64,000 bases of DNA from Saururus chinensis (GCA_035235625.1 CP141148.1:37325057-37389056); one strand, 5' to 3'. Positions 24,184-36,400 are shown, counted from the stretch's first letter. The notes: generated from the letters alone by a model not told the origin. Translations and numbers: made by a program.

Positions 24184-25514
24184 CCCATCCCCTCTATTTA
24201 ACATGCGCCATCAAATTTTAATCCAATAACTGCTTGGCAATGAGTTGAGTTCATGTTAATTTTTCCCTAAATAAATAAGAGTGTTTCCAAATTTAGTCTA
24301 TGGACCAAAGATGTCTCAAGGAAGTGTTGGAGGCAGTAATGGCGAGCATCAAAATTAATGTTTTTAACTTGGAAGTTGATATTCTTACTCCATTATTTAT
24401 ACTCCAAAAAACTACTCTAGCTTTTAATTGGATAAAGAAGGTGAATCACAACTAAGGGGCCGTTTGGCTACTGCTTTCAAGTAGAAAGTAAATGACTTTT
24501 TAGTTAAATTGCTTTTGGGAAAGAAAAACAAAAGGCTATGACGTTTGGATAGTCAATTGTCAAAGTCATTTCTATAGACGTTTGGATAGCCCAATTTGAT
24601 AAATCTCCACAACATTGTCCTTACTCAATTTCTCATACATCTGGGTCCTTAGTCCCCTCCCTGACTCCACCCTCTCTATTCCACACACCCGCGATCCCAC
24701 AAAATGATCCACCCGCCGCTAGGTGGCATGGTTGGGGTTGCCGGTAGGCTATTGAACACGGGGCTCAAATGATAGAAGCTCCACCCCTAGGCGATCAAAC
24801 CCTCCAATAAGTTGCTGGGTTCCCACCTAAGAGGACGACACCAACTTGCTTTGCTTAGTTGGAGCTGCCTCACAGATGCCATGACCTTGTTTACCGGAAA
24901 AAAAAACACTCGCTCCAACTAGGATAAACGAGATAAACGCAGTAGAAACACAGGTGATGGCCATGACCTTGTCAGTAATATGGATTATGCGCATATTTTA
25001 AGTGATGGCAGTTGATAAACGTTATCTAGATCCTTGTCATTATGCTAACCCCACACAGTCAAAAAAAGAGGAAGAAATTATACCATTAACAGATTCTTTA
25101 CCAATAATTCCACAGGTTCTCATATACACATTGCTTTTACTTGTGACTTCAATACCATTATCGGGTTAAGAACACACACTACACTTGAACCATGATGAAA
25201 ATATGTTGTGCTTGTTGTGATAGATGATAATGGTATTCATAACATAGAATGGAAATTTGCAGTGTTGGAGCCGGTAATATCCCCATGCATAGCAATATAT
25301 AGAATTTTGCACCCCTAGGATCACACTATTTCTCATATTGTATACAGGAGTAAGAAACTTCTTGCTCTGTGATACACAACCATCTCCCCCTCAGGCAGCA
25401 CAGGTACTCCCTCCGTCCTATTTTAATTGCTCCAATAGAAAAAAATATAACGTTCTATATTAATTGCTCCATTTCTTAAATTCAAACCGTCAAATCAATC
25501 TACAATGCTTCTCA

Positions 25515-25680
25515 CATTTCCAAGTGTGTACAGAATAAAGACGCATCCGTCATTGGCGCAACAGTTGCGGAGCAGCAGCAGCTCGTTCTGCCGGGTGGGA
25601 GTGAAGTTGAGGGCAAAGAGATCCGCCATGCTGCTAATCTTCTGCCGGTAGTCTGCCAGGAAGTCGACCAGGACTCACGT
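25515..25680 (-). pseudogene. GC-rich coding-like fragment, family unknown
   Basis: Read on the minus strand, this gives an uninterrupted, protein-like stretch including VDFLADYRQKISSMADLFAL then NFTPTRQNELLLLRNCC and NDGCVFILYTLG. It has a high-GC third position, unlike the AT-rich flanks. I do not recognise the family. It has no start and no plausible continuation, so it looks like a captured or truncated exon piece. Confidence 0.35.
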
Positions 25681-26043
25681 TTCCAGCGATGCCTGCTGCC
25701 AATTTGAATAAGAGAAAGATGGAGATGGTGGGTTGATGATGACCGGAAGCCATGTCTACTCTACTCAGGGAGCTGAGAAAAACATCTTTCATGGACTGAA
25801 TTTCATAACTGGAGACTGGGAAACAAATTTGGTTTTCGTATTCAAACTCCACGACTAGTCCTAATTAAACGACGAGGAAGAACTTGGGGGCTTGGAAATT
25901 CCTCTGCTTCATGGAACCGAAATACTATTGATCAGAGCCATTCACTTTACATAGTTCCCTTTGCAACTATCCTCTCCCAAATACAATGGAACTGATTTTC
26001 TCTGCTAAAATTCAAATGCAAGGTCTCTATTTCTTCTCTGGTT

Positions 26044-26700
26044 TTGATTTTATTCTATGTGGATCTCTTGATCATCAAACTCCCCATCATTGGCAACATC
26101 TACCAGCTCCAGAAGGGAGAGGGCCTAGTGCACGTGAACCTGGCCAACACGGCTAGGGATTACGACAAGATGATGACAGTCTGGTTCAGTCCGCAGTCCA
26201 CCATTGTCGTCAGTAACTACCGCCCCAGTTGGAGGTCCTCGTCACCAAGGCGACGAAATTCGTGTTCAGGATGCTGCCTTACATGTCTGGATTCATCACC
26301 GCCTAGCGCACCCTGGTCACCTCCAACTTTGATAGCCATTGGCAAGCCCTCCGAAAGGGGGTGCAGGGGCAAGTTCTCAGTCCGTCGAGCATCTCAGCCC
26401 ATACAGAGCTTCAGGAAAAGGATGTGGAAGCAATGGTCGCATGCATTGAGAAGGAAGGTGCCATGAACAGAGGCGTGGTGCAGCCTCTACTCCATCTTAG
26501 GAAGTGCGTCATGTAGCTCATCGGACGCCTCTGTTTTGGGCCCATCTTCGACGACGACGACGAGGTTGTGGAGCCGGATTGCTTATATGGCGAGCCACAC
26601 GAAGGATTACGCATGAGAGTACGATGCGCACCTGTAAGGAAGGTGAAGGATGCCACCCAGGAGCTTGAAGTTTATGATGTACTTTTCTTAGGGAGTTGGT
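26044..26700 (+). pseudogene. Cytochrome P450 N-terminal fragment, broken
   Basis: The fragment matches the start of a plant A-type cytochrome P450. It shows the proline-rich hinge region as KLPIIGNIYQL, then MMTVWFSPQSTIVVSN. After a frameshift near 26222 it continues with FVFRMLPYMSGF, TLVTSNFDSHWQALRKGVQ (the W..LRK helix-C signature that contacts haem) and LLHLRKCVM.LIGRLCFGPIF. In-frame stops occur near 26306 and 26514. The I-helix, EXXR and haem-cysteine regions are absent, so no activity is possible. I cannot name the CYP family. It lies between Stowaway-like inverted ends, which suggests transposon capture. Confidence 0.7.
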
Positions 26701-28553
26701 GAAAGGAATTTTACTATTGTTAGATTCATGTGATTGCTATTTCAATAAAAATCATAAAAATAAGAAATGAAGCTATTAAAATAGGAGGGAGGGAGTATTT
26801 AATAACTTGTTGGAGTAATATCTTCTATACAAAAAATTGAGCTTTTCTAAGGTTACTCTCGCCTAGCAGAATATGAAAAATTAGGTGCCTTGTATATGCA
26901 TTGCGGATTCAAAGAGGCAATTACCCACCCTGAATCTTTTCCATCTACTCCTGTGTATGGAGGTGTTGCATATAAACAAGTATCATACAAACTTGTCCTT
27001 TCCAATCTTGAAATCCTTAAAGCATTATGGTAGCCATTGATCTCCCTCTTCCCTCTTCCATCAGGAGGAATTTTCTAGTTTTCCAAGTAGTTGGGGATTG
27101 AGACATAGATAGCTTGTATATCTAGGCAATTGGGGATTGTAGCAAATAAATTGATACTTGTCTTCCTCTCTGAATGTAGGTGAATGAATGATGAACTCTG
27201 CAACTTCTCTTCTGGGCTACGGAGTAAATGTCATTTATTCATGCACACTCATGTCCTGTGATGCATTTTTTTTCATTCAAAATCAGATTGAAAAATGTGT
27301 TGGATGAAGTAGAACATTCATTTGGTAAAAAAAAAAACAAACGAATCATGTTTCTAAGATAAACGCAGAAGATCAAATAATCACTATAAAAAAAAACTAA
27401 AATGTAAAAGAAAACGAAGATAAGCCTTAAATTAGAACGAGATTTATAACAAAAACCAAGTACCATATACGTTTTCCACATTTTTAAGTTACAAAACAAG
27501 CAAGATAGCAACCTCACATACTCATAAGCAAAAATAGAAATCTACAGTAATACACAGAAGCTCCCAATTTCATCCTAGTAGAAGAAGATGACACAGCCCA
27601 TACAAACATCAGCAAAAAGAAGTCCCAATAAACAATCGCATATGGGTCTCCCCACCACAGGAAGCTACTAACTCCAACAAAACACAAAACCTAGATAAAC
27701 CCAAATCTACTTGACAAAGTGGATCAAACCTTGCAGAGTAGCTCAGCTACAGTATTCACAAAAATACAGCAAAAAGATAGGAGAAACCATAAAATATGGA
27801 ATCTTTCCCCTTCATCTGGACAATTTCAGCAGAAAAAACCGAAGAGGAGTCGCGAGGCGGTTGAATTGGACGAGACTATGGGCCCTCCATCTCCTCAAGC
27901 GGACTGAAAAGCTCTGGTCTTTTCTCTAAAAATTGTTCCTATTGCCCAAGAACAAGAGAGAGATAGCAGATGAGAGAGAAATAGAGTGGAAGAGGGAGAA
28001 AGAGATAGCGACGGCCACCTGAGGTAGGGTGGCGGCAGATATATGGGCTCTGCAGGGATAGCGGGGGCGAGTCGGACGGTGGGGACTAGGGAGAGGAGTG
28101 GCGAGATCAGTGTGGAAGTAGGGGAAGAGGTGACCAACTTGGAAAAGTAGACATTGAAGGAGTGGTGGCAGAGTGGGGACCCGTCGTATGAATCGGCAGT
28201 AGCGGCGGGGCGTAGGGGGCTGTGGTGGTGCTGGCCAGGGAAGACACGTAGCTGAGCAGGAGTACGAGTGAAGAAGAAGACGCGGCGGTGAGATGACAGG
28301 GGCAATTTTGTTTCAAGTCTATACCACATAATTTCCGCCTAATGTAAAAAGCGATTTCTACGGGAACTCTCCTCCGGAGGTGAGTTCCAGTAGAAAGGAA
28401 AAATAACCTTTCCCAAGTCGGAAATGACATTCTAATAAAAATCTGATTTTTTTCTTAAATGGCTATTCCAAACAGTTTTGGGCCCAGAAAGTGATTTTTA
28501 ATGTAAACAAATCGCTTTCCGGAGGCGGAAAGCACCTCCCAAACGGGTCTTAA

Positions 28554-29232
28554 AAATAGATAAATTTAGATTCACTTTTCTCAAGCTAATATGAAGTTAG
28601 AGTAGGCTTTTTGATATAAATAAAATAGAGTAGAAATATTATTTTATTTCCAACTAACGCTTTTAGGAAGAAATCATAAAAGCTTTTAAGGAAGCTGTGG
28701 CTGCCCTCTTCGATATTGATGAGTATATCTCTCACCATATTGCATGTAAATGTTTCACTATAATACACACAATTGGATTTTATTTGTCACCTGCATGCTG
28801 TTGACCTTTTTGACTAATAAGATCATGCATCAAATGTGAATCAATGCTATGATCGTGCATGTTGGCCAAATGGAAGCAAATAACCCACAGAACACGCATG
28901 CTTGCCAAATGCAGGAGGTAAATGTTCTTGGTCTTAATCATTCATCAAACAAATAAATAAACAAAGAAGAGAAATTACTTGAAAGTTTCTCGCATAAAGA
29001 AGAGCAGCTGTGCAATGAATGAATCATAAGTGTTACTGCTGATTTTGACACTTGCCCACGAGCGTATATTGTTCGTATAGAAGGGAGAGAATTCTAATGG
29101 CACTCATTCCAATCTTTCCTACCAGCTGATCATTCAATTCTTCAAGCTTTGAGCCACCCCATCTTGGTGTGGCACAGCGCTCTAGGTTATCTTCCTTTAT
29201 TACTTCCTCCATTGTAGTCTTAAGAAAAACTC
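28554..29232. other. Intergenic and upstream region of the proline-rich gene
   Basis: AT-rich with ATCATGCAT/GATCGTGCATG words at 28820-28865. No gene is seen. The last 200 bp should act as the promoter of the gene starting at 29304. Confidence 0.4.
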
Positions 29233-29240
29233 TATAAATT
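29233..29240 (+). promoter_or_regulatory. TATA box of the proline-rich secreted protein gene
   Basis: TATAAATT lies 71 bp before the chosen ATG. A start about 30 bp downstream, near 29265, would leave a leader of about 40 bases. The upstream in-frame ATG at 29262 would then fall at or before the transcript start, which is why 29304 is preferred. Confidence 0.55.
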
Positions 29241-29303
29241 CCAACTTCATGCAGCCACTCTATGGAAAAACTCTTGCTCCTTGCCACTTACGAACCTTCA
29301 ACA

Positions 29304-29633
29304 ATGGCGCATGGTTTTCCTATGATGGTCCACTTCGTTCCTGTGCTACTGGTGTCACTTCTGCTCCTCAGCAACCTTTCATGTCTGGCTCATGCACGCT
29401 GGCTGAAGGAATCAAACCGGGAAGAAAATGTGAAAGAGGTGGAAGAGAGTGGGAGTAACATAAATGGCCAGAATCTGAACGTTGCAACTTTCCCTCCTTT
29501 CCCTTCCTTTCCCTTCCCCACCCCCTTTCAGATGCCTAATCTTTTCCCTCCACTTCCCACCATCTCAACGCTCGCTCCCTTTCCTCCCTTCAATATGCCT
29601 CCCTTTCCCTTCTTTGCGCCTCCCTCTCCCTGA
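29304..29633 (+). CDS. Small secreted proline-rich protein
   Basis: A 109-residue protein. The first about 32 residues (MAHGFPMMVHFVPVLLVSLL... ending LAHA) form a clear signal peptide. A charged linker follows (RWLKESNREENVKEVEESGS), and then a Pro/Phe-rich tail with PPFPSFPFP, PNLFPPLP and FPPFNMPPFPFF that ends APPSP. This composition is typical of small cell-wall proline-rich proteins; the exact family is not recognised. The start at 29304 sits in a strong plant context (AACAATGGCG) behind a TATA box at 29233. An in-frame upstream ATG at 29262 would add 14 residues that spoil the signal peptide. The gene is intronless. Confidence 0.7.
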   Translation: MAHGFPMMVHFVPVLLVSLLLLSNLSCLAHARWLKESNREENVKEVEESGSNINGQNLNVATFPPFPSFPFPTPFQMPNLFPPLPTISTLAPFPPFNMPPFPFFAPPSP

Positions 29634-30030
29634 ACATGAATTAAGCACGTTCTATCAAGGTGATCATGGGTCTTTCAGGTTACGGGTCCAATTTGGTTAC
29701 TACTATTTCAATGTTCTGCAGTCTACTTAAGTTTTAAGCTACTTTATCCAATTTAGTATGTTTAATATCAATTTCTTCATCATTGTAATATCAATGTCAA
29801 CATCTGTATGTCTGTGTTTAATGTAATATTAGCGTTTTGGAAATGAAAATGGCTTGTGTTAATGAATGTGTTTGCATATCATGTGTGTTCCCATGTAGTA
29901 TAAACATCAGAACTTACAAAAAGGGATATCTCCCAACTTAAGAGCAAAGAGTTACTCGTGATATATCCTCAAACGTACAGAATAATCTCTGACATCAAAA
30001 TACACAATTAACCTAAATTTTTTTGAAGTT
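29634..30030. other. 3' flank of the proline-rich gene
   Basis: AT-rich sequence with several TGTAAT and AATATC words near 29785-29830 that could direct polyadenylation. No other feature is seen. Confidence 0.4.
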
Positions 30031-30036
30031 GATATA

Positions 30037-30193
30037 CTCCCTCCGTCTTAAATTAATAAGTATATCATCTTAAATTAATAAGTATATTTTAAAAAATAAT
30101 AGAAGTTTTTATTGAATAGTAATATTTGGAAATATAAGTTAAGTAAAATTTAACAAATTTTTTTACCGAGTTATTAATTTAGGACGGAGGGAA
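30037..30193. mobile_element. Stowaway-like MITE
   Basis: CTCCCTCCGTCTTAAATTAA at the left is the complement of TTAATTTAGGACGGAGGG at the right with one base difference. TA lies on both sides. The left end also contains a short internal duplication (TCTTAAATTAATAAGTATA). It lies just beyond the 3' end of psbP and probably within its 3' flank. Confidence 0.75.
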
Positions 30194-30245
30194 TATTAAT
30201 TTATACATTAATTACATTGTCTGCACATAGTAGAGGACCATCCTC

Positions 30246-31867
30246 TTAAGCAACATCGAACGAACTTAAAGTACTCTCTACATACTTTCTTGCCCCCTTG
30301 AACCACCTCTTGTCACCGGCCTGGGCCTTGCAGATGTAGAGCTTCCCATCTGAGATAGTGGCAGTGATGAGCTGGTGCTTGCCACCTTCATCCCCGTCAG
30401 CAGTTCTTGTTAGTACAGAGAGGAAGCAGTAAGGCTTCCCTCCAATCTCAGTTGCTGGGGTCTCAAGGATGTTAGCCGTGGCCACTGCATCAGACTCAAA
30501 ACCACCCTAATGGATTCACAGAAGTGTTAGTTTAATCGTTAATTATAATTTATGGGCAATACTCATATTGTTACAGTTGCACTGTACCTCAGAATCAGTT
30601 TTGCCAAAGTATGCCTGCTTGCCTAACAAATAGTCTACCTGCACATTTAGCACATCAGATCAGTGAATTTTTTTCTTCCAAGTACATTAGGTGACTTCTG
30701 ATTTTTTTTAAAAATTTGAATTTTGATTAAGCTCCAAGGAGGGAGATTAAACAAGATGTAAATTACCCCACCCCACCCTACACGAGCAAAAACAAAGCAA
30801 ACAAGTTCATGAAAACTGTAAGGACAACATAAGTCCTGGCATCAATCATTCCAAAATTCAATAGAACAGCTCAATTCTCAAGGATTTTCTATAAGCTTCC
30901 TAAACTTGGCGAATTACACTAGTGTTGGCAAAGGCAAGAGCTGGGACTTCCTTCTTTTTCTATCACCATTCCTCTCATTCCATTTGAATGGAGGTGAAGA
31001 AAGGGAATAGGAAGAGGGAAAGGCAAGGCAAAGACTTACCTGAACAAGAAACTCTGCGGGTGATCCAAAGTCCTTGATGGACTTCTTGTCCGTGGTGGTG
31101 ATCATGACAGAAACATTGCTGGTGGCATCAAAGTTGTCTTCATATCTGAGCACCTGGCCGGGGTACTCCACCTCCCTGCTGGGGTTCCACTTAGAGGGAA
31201 CCAGCAGCTTGAACCCCACCCCGCTGATTGGTAGGAAATCTGTGTTTGTCTTTGGCTTCCCAAAGACATTTGCCGTATTTAAAAATACTAATAGCTGTAA
31301 GTATCACTTATTATCAAGTAAACGGATCATAATGTAGTGATTTACTACATACATAAAGCATGTCAATAACACTGTAGTTCAGTTCTTACAACCTGCTATC
31401 ACAGTCTTTGGTTATAAACATAAACAAGTCAATGACACTGATGTGTAGTTCTTAATTCTTGTGATTTGCTTTTGGTTGTTGCTCGTAAGCAGATAAGGTG
31501 TTAATTGTTAATAAGACAGCAATTCAGTTTCAGGGATTGCTCCAAGTTGTTAGGGACACAGAACAAAATGTCAACCCCACAAAATGTAGTGGCAAAATGT
31601 GGCATAACAAAGCTGAGAGTGTTGAAATTTTTTACCGGCTTCACCATAGGCAGCATTGGCCGGGGAGACCTTGGTGTTGATGGCAGCGGCGCCGACAAGG
31701 ACTGTGAGGGCCAGGCGGCGGGAGACAGGGGCGGGACTGCTCTCAACCTGCTTTTGGGATTTGATGATCAACTGCGAAGGCTTGATGCTAGGCTCCTGCC
31801 TTTGAGGTTGGACCCTCGTGGGGGTAGAGGGAGCATGCCCATGGAGGAAGCAAGAGGTTGATGCCAT
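30246..31867 (-). CDS. psbP: Photosystem II oxygen-evolving protein PsbP (OEE2, 23 kDa)
   Basis: PsbP is a thylakoid-lumen extrinsic subunit of photosystem II that helps hold Ca and Cl at the manganese cluster. Exons on the minus strand are 31867-31636, 31272-31040 (or from 31287), 30638-30588 and 30506-30246, giving about 258 or 263 residues, the usual precursor length. The chloroplast transit and lumen-targeting peptide begins [16 protein letters not shown] and ends [10 protein letters not shown], with a twin Arg in [16 protein letters not shown]. The mature part has [51 protein letters not shown] and [16 protein letters not shown]. All are diagnostic of PsbP. Oddity: at the expected exon 2 boundary the intron ends CGG, not AG; an AG 15 bp upstream keeps frame and adds five residues. 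A GATAAGG I-box-like light element lies at 32031 upstream. Confidence 0.93.
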
Positions 31868-32254
31868 CTCTCTTCAAACTCTCAAATAGCCGGCATCACT
31901 ATGGAGGGAAGATTGGCGTGTGTTTGTAGAGTGACTATGGAGGCTAGTGGTACAAGTCTACCTTGTGTGACCCAAAATGTTTGGATTTGGAAGTTGGAAT
32001 GGATGATGGGAAGATGAGAAATTCTATGGGGATAAGGTTGTGGCGCTTCTGATTGGTGCCATATGGCATCAGTGGTCTCCCAAATTATGCTACCCACCAA
32101 TTTGAATATTTTGTTATAAGCATTTTGTGTTCTCTGCACTATCACTTACCAGCATGCAAGCTAATATCATTTTCACATCATGATTAGCATAGTTCATCTT
32201 GCTGCCGATTCTTTAATTGGACCGAGTATTTCAGGTCGATGCGAAGAAGTCTAC
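31868..32254. other. psbP promoter region
   Basis: Upstream (higher-coordinate) side of psbP. It contains a GATAAGG motif near 32031 resembling the I-box of light-regulated genes. No clear TATA box was identified. Confidence 0.4.
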
Positions 32255-32575
32255 AGGCCTATTTGGAGGCTGAACAGAGAGCTTGTCTCAATTGCTATTG
32301 ACTAATCCAAACTTGATCCAAAGCAATTATACATTTAAACATTTCTTGTGGGAAAATGTTTTTGCACTCCACTATCGTACTCCTTGTCCCAGCCATTAAC
32401 GAACTGCAGAAAGCCACAGGCCATTTGAAGGCTGAATATAGAGCTTGTTTCAATTGCTATTGAATAATCCAAACTTGATCCAACGCAACTATACATCTAA
32501 ACAGTTTTCTTGTGGGAAAATTCTTTTCCACTCCAGTCCGACAGTCCTACTCCTTATCCCACCCGTTAACAAAAT
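32255..32575. repeat. Tandem duplication of about 150-160 bp
   Basis: Two adjacent units share ordered blocks: GGCTGAA, AGAGCTTGT, CAATTGCTATTGA, AATCCAAACTTGATCCAA, CTTGTGGGAAAAT and CTCCTTATCCCA. The first starts near 32255 and the second near 32415. They differ by scattered substitutions and small indels, so the duplication is old. Confidence 0.75.
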
Positions 32576-33450
32576 GCCCACTGCTCATCCTCGTCCACTT
32601 AATAGGAGTGTTGGGAGTAGAAGGCTTGTGGAGCAGGTTTAGCATTATTAATCCTTGTCTATCAGCATTCTTATGTAACGAAGTACTTGATTTCTTCAGG
32701 AGATTCCAGTCATGGAGATCAGACCAACATTTGTTAGGAGTCTGGGAGGATGGCTATGCCACGGAGCATGACATGAAAAAATATGAGAAAAAACAGGAAT
32801 GAAAGAAACGATGAAAAAAGGCAGAATTGCAACAAATCCACAAACTAAAGCAGATGATGCTTTTAATAGTATAATTGAGTTCTCAGTATCAAAAGTTATA
32901 CGCCCTGGAGCAGTAGCTGAAGGAAACATCAAAAGGGTCAACCTATAGCCAGTCATATCACAAAACCTGGAAGCAGATGTCAAAACCATAAGAGGAATAA
33001 CGCCATTTCTGCTTGTTTATGCCATATCAGATAAAGTGAAAAAACGCGAATGCAGTAAATGTATAAATGATACTGCACAATCGATCTACTCCCATTCCAA
33101 TACCATGGGATTCAGCAGCTCCCCAGCAGCATAAATAGACCAAAAAGTCATGCACGCAAAGTGCCTCATCAATTTACATGTCACGCATTTCCATTAATAG
33201 CAGCTGGAGTTAGTTATTTGACACATTCATTCTGCAATCTGCTAACTGCTCACTTAACATTCTCAACTCTTATACAAAAGGAAGCCATTTCATCCCCTGC
33301 GAAAATATTGTAAAAATATGAGCTTAAAAAAGAACCAAATTCAGCATCCAAGATCATTTTATCAAAAGCAGAGAACAAGAGTCAACATCACAAAAAGAAA
33401 GCTATACTAGTAAGGCAATTATCAGATTTGTACTTACCAATGGAAACTGC
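32576..33450. other. 3' flank of eRF3, no other gene seen
   Basis: This lies downstream of the eRF3 stop on the minus strand and should contain its 3'UTR in the part nearest 33450. Open frames at 32512-32989 have no recognisable domain. Confidence 0.4.
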
Positions 33451-36400
33451 TTAAGTAAAAGTGAAGCTTCCAGCTGCAGGAAGTTTGGTAACTTTGCCAA
33501 CAGCAACTGTTTTTCCTGTAAAGACATGCCTTATTTTAGGAGTCCTTTCTCTGGACCTGATTAGAGGGAGTTATAAAAAATCGCCACTGTTTATTCTCAC
33601 CTTCAGTTCGAAGTGTGAACCTTCCAAGTTGTGGAAACTCAGCAAAGTTCTCAATGCAAATCAAATTATTTACCTGGAATATCAAGAATCATCATTTAGC
33701 AACTGTGATCTTTACAAATATTGAAGTACTGGTGAAAAGTTATGGTACACAGTTACCCTCCTAATTTCACCCTAACTATTGAAGGAATTATATTCCTTTG
33801 AGAAAAAACATGACATTAAATAATCCTATTTTCAAAAATGATGCGCAACTTCTTTATGTAAAAAAAGTTAAACAGAATAAAAATTTAATCATCACCAAAC
33901 AAGTTCTTAATACTGTGTTGACGATATTGCTTCTGAATAAATAAAAGCACAAATCCTCCCAACACAAGCATGCACAATGATTATAAATACAAATCCGTGG
34001 TTGAATTACTTTGGACAATTAATGATCTCAAGAGTTTGATTTGTCAATAAATTAAATTTTAGCTAAGCCTTATTACACAGGGTAACCAAAAAGTACTTTC
34101 TCAGCCCACATTGACTTAGCATTATAAAATTCTAATTCACGTTGATTTAGATTTAAACCAATCAAGTTGCTTATTGCATTACTCTAACCACATATTTGCA
34201 AATCCACTACTATTTTTTACGTATGCCATTTATCCACCTCTTCTGTGATATGCACATGGTTCTTGTTTGAGTGAAAATTATCAAATACAAACAACCAAGT
34301 TAACATAATAGCTTCATACAGCTGCTAAGAAAGGAATTGAATGCAACGTTATCCAATTATGAGCATATAGCAGGAGACATTTATTACTTTATTTTTTTAG
34401 ATCCGATTTCTAGGCCTTACCCAGAATTCCTTGTTTTCCAATTTCCTTTTTAAAGTCATATTAGCAAGATTTGCGTATTAGATTATGACTATCAACCCAT
34501 GCTCAGAACAGGACTTTTAAAGCTATTTATATCAATTGCATTACTTGAATTTGATTTTCCAAATGTTCTTTTTAAGCTACTTTATATCAATAGCATTACT
34601 TGAATTTAATTTTCCAAATGTTCTTCGAGAAAAAATCACGAATGCTAGCAAAATAAAAAATAACTCCAGAAAGAAAACCATAAAAACCAAAACGACAATT
34701 CAGGTGTACCTGAATTCTGCATACCACGACTGCACCATTCTTCACAAAAAGAACTTTTTTCTTCATAGGTTTCCTTGTCTTGGGATCAATCTGTTGCAGT
34801 AATTCAACAATCTCGCACTCCTCGACAACTGAATGAATATGCAATATTGCCTTGTAACCTGCAGTGAAAATTGCCTGGCACAAACAATTGTTTAAATAAC
34901 TGCAATTAGGTTAATTTGACAATCAAGATAATACTAAACTCAACATGAACTCCAAGTTAATATTATATACATTGTCAACCAATTCCAAGATCTGCAATTG
35001 TGCATCAAATTCCGAAACAGCAGGAACCAGCTTTTCTGCAATACAAAACAAGTAGCCAGTGTGGGTTGATCAACCCGTAGTTTATTCTTTATCATGATTT
35101 TCACAATTCAAGCAGACAAAACATACCACCAGAAGACAAGACAAAACCACTCAAAATATCTTCGTCTTCAATGCCAGATAGCTTTACTCGGACATTTTCA
35201 CCAGGCAATGCACGCCTTGCTCTGGTTTCATCACACTGTATGCCCAGAACCTTCACAGGAGCCTGTGGCAAAGACATCATAATAAAACTTATCATCCATT
35301 CTCGGAGGAAAAATATATTATACACCCAGAAGAAATTGCACAGATGAAGCTGACCTTGTTAGGCATGACAAACAAATTATCTCCTTCTCTAATGGTACCT
35401 GATTCTATTTTTCCCATGACAACTGTTCCCATGTCTTTAAACTTATCCATTATGGGCATCCTGCATACAAATAGTATTCAAGACAATGGTAAATATGACA
35501 CAGATGTAAAGCAACAAAATTACAGGACAACTAATATCAATTAAAAAGGAGCAATCTTCGCGATCATAAAATTTTATAATTTTGACAAATAATATAATAT
35601 GTATAAAACTATGATTACTAATATATACAGCTTTAGTCAAGTCTTTTCATGAAAATGAAGACCAAATTTAACAAATAAGGACAGCCAAAAAAGTCGCACA
35701 GCTATAAACTGATTCAGAAATCTCCTCACTAAAGGCAGTTCATTTACAAACACTGAAAAGAAAAAAACCGCTATTATTCAAACATGTCATCTGCAGTTAG
35801 TAATGCTTCATCCAAATAACACCATTTTGTAATTATCAGATTTTACTATTCCATCAATTCTGCCATAAAATGCATAACTTTGATTAAACATGCTTGTATG
35901 TAACAACTCCGTATTGAATCAATACATGTCAGGTGAGTGTCAATATTTAAAACCATCATTCCTACCTTACTGGACCCTTGGGATCTCGTGGAGGAACTTC
36001 AACAGCATCAAGAACCTCAAAAAGAGAGGGTCCATCCCACCATACGCAAATACTCTTGTCTATCCTACTTTTCATGTTAAAGCCCAATAATGCGGAGATT
36101 GGAAGAAATTGAACATCTGCAAGTTAATTGATGAAAGAAACATAACTAATATTAGATTAAAAATGACAAAGACCACGTCACCACAGAGATAATATAGTTC
36201 AAGCAGACAATAACTCATGTAGATCATTAAAAAACAAAACAAAAGAAACAGTAACAGTACCTTTCTTCACATTGTAACCAGACGATTTGAGAAAAGGAAC
36301 CATTTTTGACTCTATTTCGTCATACCTAGAAAAACATGTTAAAACTAAATCAAAATCTACAACTTTTTCATAAAAAATAAGCATGTCTACCAATACGCAC

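Larger units (their letters stand above)
25407..26795. mobile_element. Stowaway-like element carrying gene fragments (Pack-type)
   Basis: The left end CTCCCTCCGTCCTATTTTAA and the complement of the right end CTCCCTCCCTCCTATTTTAA differ at one position in 20. Both sides are flanked by TA (25405-25406, 26796-26797). The 1.39 kb interior is not MITE filler. It holds a GC-rich minus-strand coding-like fragment and a broken P450 fragment. Known Pack-type elements carry host gene pieces between TIRs in this way. Insertion of a P450 pseudogene into an older MITE is the alternative. Confidence 0.55.
24456..28550. mobile_element. Possible Harbinger-like shell (composite element)
   Basis: The left end GGGGCCGTTTGGCTACTGCTTTC faces a right end whose complement reads AGACCCGTTTGGGAGGTGC then TTTC. 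TAA occurs next to both (24453-24455 and 28551-28553), as expected for PIF/Harbinger elements. Similarity continues imperfectly for about 45 bp. Between the ends lie a gene-fragment-bearing Stowaway-like element (25407-26795), AT-rich filler, and a GC-rich stretch (27830-28440) with no recognisable gene. The ends match at only 9 of the first 12 bases, so two unrelated solo ends remain possible. Confidence 0.4.

Noticed and set aside
31501-31861. Plus-strand open frame of 118 codons
   Set aside because: It is the antisense shadow of psbP exon 1; the minus-strand transit peptide explains it fully.
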